The notes under the pieces are model-generated. The model was not told the origin of the DNA and did not search any database. It saw only the letters and a program-made list of their open reading frames with translations. Of a DNA stretch of 64,000 nucleotides, positions 17,645 to 25,653 are shown one piece after another. Origin of the DNA: Bacteroides sp. (GTDB lineage Bacteria > Bacteroidota > Bacteroidia > Bacteroidales > Bacteroidaceae); contig NZ_JAQVBV010000022.1 in NCBI RefSeq assembly GCF_028690125.1, positions 1 through 64,000 of the forward strand. Direction: 5' to 3'. Position 1 is the stretch's first letter. Every line of letters starts with the position of its first letter. The position numbers were made by a program, and so were the translations under genes.

Positions 17645-18496
17645 ATGAAACAAATCTATCAATTGGCTTTTCTTATCTCTATTTTATTCATTGCAATATC
17701 CTGCAATGGACGGCCATCATCATGGCATCAAAACAAGGTTACCAATAAAATAAGTCCGGAATTTGAAGATATAAAAAAAGAGCTTGTCAATCTATCAGAC
17801 TTTCCAACTGACAAAGAAGGTTTTATCTGTTTATTCGACGGCAAATCTTTAAAAGGATGGCGTGGATACGGAAAGAACCATTTACCGGAAAAATGGTCAA
17901 TTGACAATGAAACCTTGGTTCTCCACAGTTCGGGAACCAAGGAGGGTGGAGATATCATTTTCGCTTCACCCTTCAAGAACTTCGAATTGGAACTGGAGTG
18001 GAAAATATCAAAAGGAGGAAATTCCGGCATTTTTTATCTTGCACGTGAGATTATGACTAAAGACATCAATGACAAAAGTCGCTTAGAACCTATTTATATG
18101 TCCGCTCTTGAATATCAGATTCTTGATGATGAGAACCATCCGGATGCTAAGTTAGGAAAGGGAAACAATCGGATATCCGGTTCTCTTTACGACATAGTTC
18201 CTGCTATTCCGCAAAATGCAAAACCTTTTGAAAAATGGAACAAATCCAAGATTATAGTCAATCATGGTCACTTAATTCATCAATTAAATGGAGAAAAAGT
18301 AGTCGAATGCCAGCTCTGGACTTCAGATTGGAAGAAAAAGCTCCAAGAAAGTAAGTTCAGCGAGACAAAATGGCCGTTGGCCTTTGAATTGATGAATAAC
18401 AGGGATGAAAATGCAAGAGAAGGATACATCGGATTACAAGATCATGGACATGATGTATGGTTTCGCCATATCAGAATAAAAAATATCACAGAATAA
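17645..18496 (+). CDS. DUF1080 lipoprotein (3-keto-disaccharide hydrolase family)
   Basis: This 283-residue lipoprotein has a signal peptide ending in lipobox AISC (about residue 20). The DUF1080 domain covers about 55-280 with the hallmarks FICLFDGKSLKGWRGYG, FELELEWKISKGGNSGIFY and the C-terminal YIGLQDHGHDVWFRHIRIKN. This family adopts a jelly-roll fold, and some Bacteroides members cleave 3-keto-glycosides. Here the function is inferred from family only. It follows the outer-membrane barrel gene by 38 nt and probably acts at the cell surface or periplasm on the same substrate. Confidence 0.85.
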   Translation: MKQIYQLAFLISILFIAISCNGRPSSWHQNKVTNKISPEFEDIKKELVNLSDFPTDKEGFICLFDGKSLKGWRGYGKNHLPEKWSIDNETLVLHSSGTKEGGDIIFASPFKNFELELEWKISKGGNSGIFYLAREIMTKDINDKSRLEPIYMSALEYQILDDENHPDAKLGKGNNRISGSLYDIVPAIPQNAKPFEKWNKSKIIVNHGHLIHQLNGEKVVECQLWTSDWKKKLQESKFSETKWPLAFELMNNRDENAREGYIGLQDHGHDVWFRHIRIKNITE

Positions 18497-18754
18497 TATA
18501 TATTAAAATCCCTCTTATCAATGTTTTAATAGATCAGACAAAACAAACATAAAATCAGATTACACATTTAACAAAGTTATTAACAGGCTAATCTTTCCCT
18601 ATTGTTCATAAACGGCTGTTAAAAACCCACATATATCTATTAAACAGCCAATTAACCTGTTAATAACTTTGTTGGTTATCTATAATTTCTTGACCTCACC
18701 AGCAGGTTATAAAAGCCAATTATACATATTTCAATATTACTTCTGCTCTTACCT
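18497..18754. other. Intergenic region with a nested inverted repeat
   Basis: No gene is seen. The notable content is the 104-bp nested inverted repeat at 18570-18673 described separately; the rest is AT-rich. Confidence 0.5.
18570..18673. repeat. Nested inverted repeat, 18-bp perfect outer arms
   Basis: AACAAAGTTATTAACAGG (18570-18587) is exactly inverted at 18656-18673. Inside lie GGCTGTT (18614-18620) and AACAGCC (18643-18649). The whole would fold into one long cruciform or RNA hairpin between the DUF1080 gene and the arginase pseudogene. No open frame overlaps. It could terminate transcription from both sides or be a small mobile repeat. Confidence 0.6.
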
Positions 18755-19142
18755 CTACATTCCATCCGATTCAACACCTATGCCGGCAATAATTTCAGCA
18801 GGGTCCAACACATCCAAATCGAAGTGGACAACCACTTTAGAAGCACCCCTATTCTTTAGCCAATCTAATATAGCCGAACTATTATCAGTAACTTCTGCCG
18901 GAGATAATCCCATGATACCTAACTCCTTTTAAAGATCTTCCATTCCTTCATCCCAAGAGCGAAGACTTACAATCAATACTTTAGAAACTTCCACCTTCCG
19001 CGGTAACAAATTCATAATCTCCTCATCTCCCATTCCCATACAAGCAGCATGATAATCTTTATAATCATCATATGGCAAGTTTACATCAGGATGTGCATCC
19101 ATCCAAATAGATCAAACGAAGGGTAGACATATTATTTTCCAT
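18755..19142 (-). pseudogene. Arginase-family (ureohydrolase) pseudogene
   Basis: Reading the minus strand, an ATG at 19142 gives MENNMSTLRLIY. A shift then joins to WMDAHPDVNLPYDDYKDYH, which is the ureohydrolase manganese-binding region (DAHPDV). A second block VVVHFDLDVLDPAEIIAG is the other metal site (HFDLDVLDP). Between them TAA replaces a sense codon after SWDEGMEDL. The N-terminal half after residue 12 and the C-terminal part after GIGVESDGM (stop at 18755) are missing, so only about 120 of roughly 330 residues remain. A -7 element TAAATTTG (minus strand, 19173-19180) still precedes the start. It cannot make an active enzyme. Confidence 0.8.
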
Positions 19143-19312
19143 TTCTTGATTGTTAGTTAATGTCCTTTCCTACAAATTTACAGAAAAAAGTCCGGTAAAC
19201 AATGTTGTTAAAAAAACTATTCTCTATTGAAGGTTCTGAAAGTGAATTTCCTCCCTTGAACTTTCCATCCTTACGGAACGTTATAACAATGTAACTTTAA
19301 AACATTGCAGTT

Positions 19313-19552
19313 ATGGAAAGATATTTAATACACAGCAACGAACTACATCTGATAGAAACAGAAAAAATCCATCAGGCAGTAGAAAAAATGGTAGAATCAC
19401 TCGATATGGCCGCAGGATCAACCAGTAATTTCGACCTTTATCAAGTCGTGGAAAAGTACTTCAGGGACCTGGAAAAAAGGAAAAAGATTAATCACCTGCT
19501 AGGGATTAAAGAAGACAAGTATGAACTGGTTGAAGATTTCGGCATACTATAA
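19313..19552 (+). CDS. Small hypothetical protein, 79 residues
   Basis: A compact open frame starts ATG at 19313 and encodes a mostly helical, charged protein (RDLEKRKKINHLLGIKEDKYELVEDF) without signal peptide or membrane segment. The family was not recognised. It stands alone between the arginase pseudogene and an inverted repeat. Its good codon use and absence of overlap make it plausible as a real gene. Confidence 0.5.
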   Translation: MERYLIHSNELHLIETEKIHQAVEKMVESLDMAAGSTSNFDLYQVVEKYFRDLEKRKKINHLLGIKEDKYELVEDFGIL

Positions 19553-19599
19553 AAAGCTCGGATTACTCATCAAACCAGACATAATATTAATATCATAAA

Positions 19600-19689
19600 T
19601 CACCACAGATTACACAATTTACAGACAAGCGTATAGCTATCCGATTATTATATTCAAAACGATTTGAATATTTGTGTAATCTGTGGTGA
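19600..19689. repeat. Nested inverted repeat, dispersed TCACYACRGATTAYRCA family
   Basis: TCACCACAGATTACACAA (19600-19617) is perfectly inverted at 19672-19689. A second stem lies inside (ATATTCAAA and TTTGAATAT around ACGA). A diverged copy of the same sequence family occurs between thrC and the mutase-like gene at 30086-30148. It is convergent-intergenic and probably forms a bidirectional terminator or a non-autonomous repeat. Confidence 0.65.
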
Positions 19690-19738
19690 AAATATTTTCT
19701 GTAATAACTTATCGGTTTGTTATATCCGATAAAGTTTA

Positions 19739-20644
19739 TCAATTGGCTTTGTGTACAGTAAGTTGAGGGAAGGGGAAATTGATACCTTTCTCATTGAAAG
19801 TCTCATAAATCAATTTGTTGATATCAAAATAAACTCCCCAATAATCTTCACTTTTCACCCATACACGGGCAACAACATTCACACTGCTGGCATCCAACGC
19901 ATGAAGCGCAACAAACGGAGCAGGATCACTCAGAATACGTTTATCAGTATCCAGCACATCATTTACAATTCGTGCTACCTTTTCATAATCCTCACCATAA
20001 TCAACACCTATGATCCATTCTACACGGCGAGTCAACTGGTGACTGTAGTTTATCACTACTCCGTTACTCAATGCACCGTTAGGAATATAAATTATTTTAT
20101 TATCCGCTGTGGCCAGGATCGTATGAAAAATCTGAATTTCTCTTACTGTGCCCGAATAGTTTTGGCTTTCTATCCAGTCACCCACTTTATAGGGTTTGAA
20201 CAATAAGACAACCAATCCTCCGGCGAAGTTCTGCAAGTTACCGGACAAAGCCATACCGATAGCCACACCGGCAGAAGCTAACAAAGCTGCAAATGATGTC
20301 GTTTCTACTCCCAACGCACCGACAACAGAAATTATCAATAAGATGGTCAGCATAATATTCACCAGACTTCTCACGAATGTCTTGATACTTATATCGACCT
20401 TTCTTTTCTCCATCAACCTCACTACAAATTTGTTGAGCATCGAAATCAGAAAACGTCCTACAATAAAAACAACAACTGCAATCAAAATACGCTCACCGGC
20501 ACGTATTCCAAAATCAATCAATTGTTGTGTGATGATTGACAATTTATCCAAGCCATCAGCATCAGCTATTGCTTGTTTCATTAATTCCTGAGCGGCTACC
20601 TGTGTAGAGTCTGCCGTCTGAGTTACTTGAAATAATAAAAACAT
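19739..20644 (-). CDS. MscS-family mechanosensitive ion channel
   Basis: The 301-residue protein has an N-terminal region with membrane segments (about 45-70 and 85-110), then the pore-lining TM3 with the glycine/alanine pattern ASAGVAIGMALSGNLQNFAGG (about 130-150). The cytoplasmic MscS beta domain follows (KPYKVGDWIE) and the C-terminal alpha/beta domain comes last. It gates on membrane tension and releases solutes during hypo-osmotic shock. It is single, convergent with the small hypothetical gene, and divergent from the TPP-riboswitch operon. Length is normal and all parts are present. Confidence 0.9.
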   Translation of the reverse strand: MFLLFQVTQTADSTQVAAQELMKQAIADADGLDKLSIITQQLIDFGIRAGERILIAVVVFIVGRFLISMLNKFVVRLMEKRKVDISIKTFVRSLVNIMLTILLIISVVGALGVETTSFAALLASAGVAIGMALSGNLQNFAGGLVVLLFKPYKVGDWIESQNYSGTVREIQIFHTILATADNKIIYIPNGALSNGVVINYSHQLTRRVEWIIGVDYGEDYEKVARIVNDVLDTDKRILSDPAPFVALHALDASSVNVVARVWVKSEDYWGVYFDINKLIYETFNEKGINFPFPQLTVHKAN

Positions 20645-20735
20645 AATTTGTATGAATTAGAGTAAATACTTTGTCTGTTTGTCTCTTTCAACAAAACGCA
20701 AAGTTACATTGTTTTAAGTAAATCTAAAAGTTATT

Positions 20736-20767
20736 TTTGTTTTCCTGGTGCAAAAGCTGTAAATTTG
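20736..20767 (+). promoter_or_regulatory. Promoter of the thiamine operon
   Basis: A -33 TTTG (20736-20739), 20-nt spacer and a -7 TAAATTTG (20760-20767) match the Bacteroides consensus. Transcription would start about 20774, just ahead of the riboswitch. Confidence 0.75.
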
Positions 20768-20777
20768 CCGTTGATTC

Positions 20778-20857
20778 ACCGAGAAGGGGGTGCCTTAATA
20801 TGACGGGCTGAGAACATACCCATAGAATCTGAACCGGGTAATGCCGGCGTAGAGAAT
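20778..20857 (+). ncRNA. TPP riboswitch (THI element)
   Basis: The sequence has the conserved THI-box blocks in order: GGGGGTGCC, GGCTGAGA (near 20806), ATACCC, GAACC, and GGGTAATGCCGGCGTAG. It is placed immediately after the promoter and ends about 15 nt before the start codon of the receptor gene. TPP binding should reduce expression of the thiamine uptake operon. The short distance to the start codon suggests translational control in addition to or instead of termination. Confidence 0.92.
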
Positions 20858-20872
20858 TAATAAATAAGCAAA

Positions 20873-23110
20873 ATGAAAAAGATGATTATGATGACCGCTG
20901 CCTTGATAGGCACAGGCATCACTGTCCATGCACAGACGAGTGTGACTTCCGACAGTATGAAAGTAATAAACCTGCAAGAGGTGCAGGTAGTTTCTACACG
21001 TGCTACGTCTAAAACACCTGTAGCTTTTACAAATATAGGCAAAAACGAACTGAAAAAAGTAAACTTCGGACAAGATATTCCTTATCTGTTGAGCATGACT
21101 CCTTCTACCTTAACTACTTCCGACGCCGGCGCCGGTATCGGCTATACTACGCTTCGTGTCCGCGGAACGGATGGTACTCGCATCAACATTACTGTAAACG
21201 GAATACCGATGAACGATGCCGAAAGCCATAACTTGTTTTGGGTGAATATGCCCGACTTTTCTTCCTCCGTAAAAGATATCCAAGTACAACGTGGAGCAGG
21301 AACGTCAACTAATGGCGCAGGTGCTTTTGGCGCCAGTGTCAATATGCAGACTGAGGGTGCTTCCATGAAACCGCATGCAGAGTTTAACGGCTCTTATGGC
21401 TCGTTTAATACACATAAAGAAACTGTAAAAATAGGAACGGGCTTATTAGACAATCATTGGACTTTTGACGCACGGCTCTCCAATATCGGTACGGACGGAT
21501 ACATCGACCGTGCCTCAGTAAATCTCAGTTCATATTATCTACAAGGAGGATATTTTGCCGGAAACACATCAATAAAACTTATCACATATGCCGGAAAAGA
21601 AAAGACATATCATGCTTGGGGATATGCTACCAAAGACGAAATGAAGGAATTCGGAAGACGATATAATCCTTGTGGCAAGTATACGGACGACGACAAAACT
21701 ACTCATTATTATGATGACCAAACAGACAATTACCTGCAAAAGAACTATCAGCTACTTTTCAATCATACCTTCTCTACAGCATGGAATCTGAATATAGCAC
21801 TGCATTATACAAAAGGAGATGGTTACTATGAAGAATACAAAGAAGACAGATCATATCCGGAATATGGTTTAAAACCCTTCATATATGATGAGAAAGAAGT
21901 AGAAAAAAGTGATCTTGTACGCCGAAAAAAAATGGATAATAAATTCGGTGGTGGAGTGTTTTCTCTCAACTATGCAACCGCTCGCCTGATAGCCTCTCTA
22001 GGGGGTGGTCTTAACCAATATCAGGGAAATAACTTTGGGAAGGTGATTTGGGTAGAAAATTATATAGGTGAGCTTTCTCCAAATCATGAATATTATCGAA
22101 ATAAATCCAAGAAAACAGATGGAAATATCTATTTGAAAGCCAGTTACGACCTAACTAGTGGGCTGAGTGCTTATAGTGATTTGCAATACCGCCACATTGA
22201 TTATACCATCGATGGAACGAACGACAAATATGACTGGAATAAAAATACCCCACAGCCGTTAGCAGTAAATAAGGAGTTTGATTTTTTCAATCCCAAAGTC
22301 GGATTAAACTGGAATATTACTCTCAACCACCGCGCTTATGCTTCTTTCTCTGTTGCGCAGAAAGAGCCGACACGAAACAACTATACAGAAGGTAATCCCG
22401 AATCATATCCAAAAGCAGAAAAACTACTCGATTACGAAGTGGGATACAGTTTTTCAAATCCTTGGCTCACAGCAGGAGCCAATTTCTATTATATGGATTA
22501 TACCGACCAACTGGTGCTGACGGGAGCCTTGAATGAGATAGGCGAACCATTAACGGAAAACGTTCCGAACAGTTATCGCATGGGATTAGAGTTGATGTTA
22601 GGAATCAAACCGTGTAGATGGTTTCAATGGGATATTAATGCTACATGGAGTAAAAACCGGATAAAGGACTTCATAGAAACCGTACCTATATACGACGCAA
22701 AAGGATATTTATTGAATGTTGTTAGCACTCAGCACAAAAGCACTCGTATTGCGTTTTCACCCGATTTGTTACTTAACAATCGTTTCTCGTTCAATTTCAA
22801 AGGGTTCGAAGCAGCATTGCAATCTCAATTTGTAGGAAAACAATATATGACGAATGCAGAAGTGGATGCACTGACATTGGACAAATACTTTGTTAGTAAC
22901 CTGAATCTCGCTTATACATTCAAGCCAAAGAAAATAGTGAAAGACATTACTTTCGGAGTTACTATATACAACCTATTGAATGAGGAATATGAAAATAATG
23001 GCTGGGCTTCCAGTTATTACATGAATGATGTAAATCATAGAATAGATGATGCCGGCTATGCTGCACAAGCAGGAACCAATGTTATGGGACATCTTTCCCT
23101 CCGTTTTTAG
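20873..23110 (+). CDS. TonB-dependent outer-membrane receptor for thiamine
   Basis: The 745-residue protein has a signal peptide ending at HAQ (about 21), the plug domain (about 45-150, with TTLRVRGTDGTRINITVNGIP and DIQVQRGAGTSTNGAGAFG), and a beta-barrel. It lacks the N-terminal carboxypeptidase-like domain of SusC proteins. Its place directly behind a TPP riboswitch and before pnuT and thiamine pyrophosphokinase marks it as the thiamine or TPP receptor of Bacteroides. The substrate is inferred from context. The C-terminal residue is Phe, as expected for a BAM-assembled barrel. Confidence 0.9.
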   Translation: MKKMIMMTAALIGTGITVHAQTSVTSDSMKVINLQEVQVVSTRATSKTPVAFTNIGKNELKKVNFGQDIPYLLSMTPSTLTTSDAGAGIGYTTLRVRGTDGTRINITVNGIPMNDAESHNLFWVNMPDFSSSVKDIQVQRGAGTSTNGAGAFGASVNMQTEGASMKPHAEFNGSYGSFNTHKETVKIGTGLLDNHWTFDARLSNIGTDGYIDRASVNLSSYYLQGGYFAGNTSIKLITYAGKEKTYHAWGYATKDEMKEFGRRYNPCGKYTDDDKTTHYYDDQTDNYLQKNYQLLFNHTFSTAWNLNIALHYTKGDGYYEEYKEDRSYPEYGLKPFIYDEKEVEKSDLVRRKKMDNKFGGGVFSLNYATARLIASLGGGLNQYQGNNFGKVIWVENYIGELSPNHEYYRNKSKKTDGNIYLKASYDLTSGLSAYSDLQYRHIDYTIDGTNDKYDWNKNTPQPLAVNKEFDFFNPKVGLNWNITLNHRAYASFSVAQKEPTRNNYTEGNPESYPKAEKLLDYEVGYSFSNPWLTAGANFYYMDYTDQLVLTGALNEIGEPLTENVPNSYRMGLELMLGIKPCRWFQWDINATWSKNRIKDFIETVPIYDAKGYLLNVVSTQHKSTRIAFSPDLLLNNRFSFNFKGFEAALQSQFVGKQYMTNAEVDALTLDKYFVSNLNLAYTFKPKKIVKDITFGVTIYNLLNEEYENNGWASSYYMNDVNHRIDDAGYAAQAGTNVMGHLSLRF

Positions 23111-23119
23111 CTATATAAT

Positions 23120-23719
23120 ATGGAACTGAATTATCTCGAAATATTCGGAACAATTGTTGGTTTGGTCTACCTATGGTTAGAGTACCGGGCAAGTATCTAT
23201 CTGTGGATTGCAGGTATTATCATGCCTGCTATTTATATATTTATTTACTATAATGCAGGACTTTATGCTGATTTTGGCATAAACATATACTATTTGATTG
23301 CTGCTATTTATGGATGGTTCTTCTGGATGTGGGGACACCGAAAAGAAAAAATCGACCATGTCCAAAAAGAAACAGTCGGCAAACCCAAAGAATTGCCTAT
23401 TGTACATACTCCGTGGAAATATTATCTCCCGCTGACGTTGGCATTCTTCATTTCTTTTATCAGCATTGCCTGGATATTAATCAAATATACAGACAGTAAT
23501 GTCCCTTGGCTGGATAGTTTCACCACCGCATTAAGTATCGTCGGTATGTGGATGCTGGCACGTAAATACATTGAGCAATGGTTTGCCTGGATTCTTGTTG
23601 ATATTGTTTGCTGCGGACTCTATATTTATAAAGATCTTTATTTCACCTCTGCACTGTACGGACTTTACTCCATTATCGCTATCTTTGGCTACTTCAAATG
23701 GAAAAAACTAATGAAATAA
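23120..23719 (+). CDS. pnuT: PnuT-type thiamine transporter (PnuC family)
   Basis: The 199-residue protein has about seven membrane segments and the PnuC-family features, including YLWLEYRAS near the start and a C-terminal YGLYSIIAIFGYFKWKK. The PnuC family carries vitamins across the inner membrane by facilitated diffusion and trapping; members under TPP riboswitches move thiamine. It starts 9 nt after the receptor stop and overlaps the kinase gene by 22 nt, so expression is coupled. Substrate is inferred from the riboswitch and neighbours. Confidence 0.9.
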   Translation: MELNYLEIFGTIVGLVYLWLEYRASIYLWIAGIIMPAIYIFIYYNAGLYADFGINIYYLIAAIYGWFFWMWGHRKEKIDHVQKETVGKPKELPIVHTPWKYYLPLTLAFFISFISIAWILIKYTDSNVPWLDSFTTALSIVGMWMLARKYIEQWFAWILVDIVCCGLYIYKDLYFTSALYGLYSIIAIFGYFKWKKLMK

Positions 23720-24354
23720 CTGCAATGATAAACGAACAATTCATACCGGAAGCCGTGATACTTGCCAATGGTGAATATCCAACGAGTCCCCTTCCCTTAA
23801 AGATACTGAAGGAAGCTAAATTTGTAATTTGTTGCGATGGTGCTGCCAATGAATATATAGCTCAGGGACATATCCCTGATATTATCATCGGTGATGGTGA
23901 TTCTCTTTTACCTGCTAATAAAGAGCGTTTCTCCTCTATTATATACCACATCTCCGATCAAGAAACGAATGACCAGACGAAAGCCGTCTATTTTCTTAAA
24001 GAGAAAGGATTTCATAAAATTGCCATTTTAGGAGCTACCGGAAAGCGGGAAGATCATACTCTTGGAAACATAAGCCTACTCATCGATTATATGAAAAGTG
24101 ATTTGGAAGTCCGAACAATCACAGATTATGGCGTATTTATTCCGGCTCAGCATACACAAACTTTCGCCTCACAACCAGGTCAGCAAATCTCAATTCTTAA
24201 TTTCAGTGCCAAAAACTTAAAGGGAGAAGGTTTAGTTTATCCATTAAGCGACTTCACAAATTGGTGGCAAGGCACTTTGAATGAAGCTCTAGCTAATAAG
24301 TTTACAATACATTGCAGCGGAGATTATCTTGTTTTTCTCACATATCAAATTTGA
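23698..24354 (+). CDS. Thiamine pyrophosphokinase
   Basis: The 218-residue protein has the TPK catalytic domain: CCDGAANEYI (about 45-54), PDIIIGDGDSL (about 61-71), and GATGKREDHTLGNISLL (about 113-130), followed by the B1-binding domain. It converts thiamine to TPP in the cytoplasm and traps imported vitamin, closing the loop with the TPP riboswitch. The start could be ATG at 23698 (overlapping pnuT) or ATG at 23725; the latter removes nine residues without known role. Upstream genes are pnuT and the receptor. Confidence 0.9.
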   Translation: MEKTNEITAMINEQFIPEAVILANGEYPTSPLPLKILKEAKFVICCDGAANEYIAQGHIPDIIIGDGDSLLPANKERFSSIIYHISDQETNDQTKAVYFLKEKGFHKIAILGATGKREDHTLGNISLLIDYMKSDLEVRTITDYGVFIPAQHTQTFASQPGQQISILNFSAKNLKGEGLVYPLSDFTNWWQGTLNEALANKFTIHCSGDYLVFLTYQI

Positions 24355-24457
24355 GAGAGAAGCTTTATTAACCATCATAATGGAAAAGTTGATTGTAGTT
24401 TTTAATGTCCAAATATAATTTAACGCTTAGCGTTATCGTACACGAAGAAAAAGACAC

Positions 24458-24465
24458 TATATTTG
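24458..24465 (+). promoter_or_regulatory. Promoter -7 element before the TIM-barrel gene
   Basis: TATATTTG matches the Bacteroides -7 element, 60 nt before the ATG at 24526. A short palindrome TAACGC-TTA-GCGTTA lies at 24421-24435, 22 nt upstream of the -7 element, where an operator could act. The palindrome is seen directly; its role is a guess. Confidence 0.45.
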
Positions 24466-24525
24466 CTACCATTAAAAAACAACTTATTCCGACGCAATTA
24501 AAGGACAACTTATATTACTAATATC

Positions 24526-25377
24526 ATGGAGAAATCAAGAAGAACATTTCTTAAGAGAAGCCTTGCCGGTGCCATCCTTTTGGGAACAGGCGGTATGGCT
24601 CATGCTGAATTACCGGAACCGGCAAAATTAAAGGCTCCGAAGTCTGTTAATCCATTCCATTTAGGAATGGCAGGTTTTACGTTTGCTAAATTTGACTTGG
24701 ATACTACTTTAAAAACTTTGGAACGCCTGGATGTTCATTATCTATGCATCAAAGATTTCCATTTGCCATTGAATAGTACTGATGAACAAATTAAAGCTTT
24801 TCATGAGAAATGTACCACTCATAAAGTTACGGGGTATGCTGTAGGGCCCATCTACATGAAAAGTGAAGCAGAAATAGATCGTGGTTTCGAATATGCCAAA
24901 CGTGTTGGTGTAAAAACAATTGTGGGAGTTCCTAATTATGAATTGCTTCCTTATGTCGATAAAAAGGTTAAGGAATACGATTTTAATTATGCCATCCATC
25001 TGCATGGACCTGATATTAAGATCTATCCTGATGCTACAGATGTTTGGAAACATACAAAAGACTTAGATCCGCGTATTGGTATGTGTTTGGATATAGGCCA
25101 TGATTTGCGTAATGGTTGTGATCCGGTTGCAGACTTGAAAAAGTACCATACTCGTGTCTTTGATATGCATATCAAAGATGTAACAGATTCGACAAAGGCT
25201 GGACACGCCATCGAACTCGGACGCGGAAAAATTGATTTTCCGGCATTGATTAAAATGATGCGAAAAGTAAATTATACAGGAATGTGCAGTCTGGAATATG
25301 AAAAAGATATGGGAGATCCATTTATGGGTATAGCCGAATCAATCGGTTATTTCAAAGCTATATCAGATATGTCATAA
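24526..25377 (+). CDS. Tat-exported sugar phosphate isomerase/epimerase (AP endonuclease-2 fold TIM barrel)
   Basis: The 283-residue protein begins with a twin-arginine signal SRRTFLK followed by a hydrophobic stretch and AHAEL. The rest is a TIM barrel of the xylose-isomerase-like family, with metal-binding candidates in IHLHGPD, CLDIGHD and SLEYEKD (residues about 160-265). Such proteins isomerise or epimerise keto-sugars, and several partner with 3-keto-glycoside enzymes such as DUF1080. A functional link to the DUF1080 gene 6 kb upstream is only a suggestion. It is monocistronic. Confidence 0.85.
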   Translation: MEKSRRTFLKRSLAGAILLGTGGMAHAELPEPAKLKAPKSVNPFHLGMAGFTFAKFDLDTTLKTLERLDVHYLCIKDFHLPLNSTDEQIKAFHEKCTTHKVTGYAVGPIYMKSEAEIDRGFEYAKRVGVKTIVGVPNYELLPYVDKKVKEYDFNYAIHLHGPDIKIYPDATDVWKHTKDLDPRIGMCLDIGHDLRNGCDPVADLKKYHTRVFDMHIKDVTDSTKAGHAIELGRGKIDFPALIKMMRKVNYTGMCSLEYEKDMGDPFMGIAESIGYFKAISDMS

Positions 25378-25653
25378 AAAAGATAATAAAAATAATCAAT
25401 TACAGAAATAAACCCACTGTTTTACCTTAATCTGTTAACAATAAGTCTATTTTTGAACTAGCGGTTGAATTAGTTTTATTGATTAGAGGCTTAAATTTTA
25501 CTGAGGAAATATTTATTTTGAAGTTCATAGACCGAAACCTTCACACCGGAAAGATAGTGGATAATCGTGATTTTTCCCTATGCCACTGGCATATAAATCA
25601 AGGTATTTATGTAAATTTGTACAGTTTATAAAGTAAAACAGACTTTTAATACT
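25378..25653. promoter_or_regulatory. Intergenic promoter region before GH95
   Basis: A -7 element TAAATTTG is at 25612-25619, 34 nt before the GH95 ATG. No strong -33 was found. No other feature is seen. Confidence 0.4.

Noticed and set aside
20778..20857. Cobalamin riboswitch
   Set aside because: The blocks fit the TPP THI-box and the downstream genes are thiamine genes.
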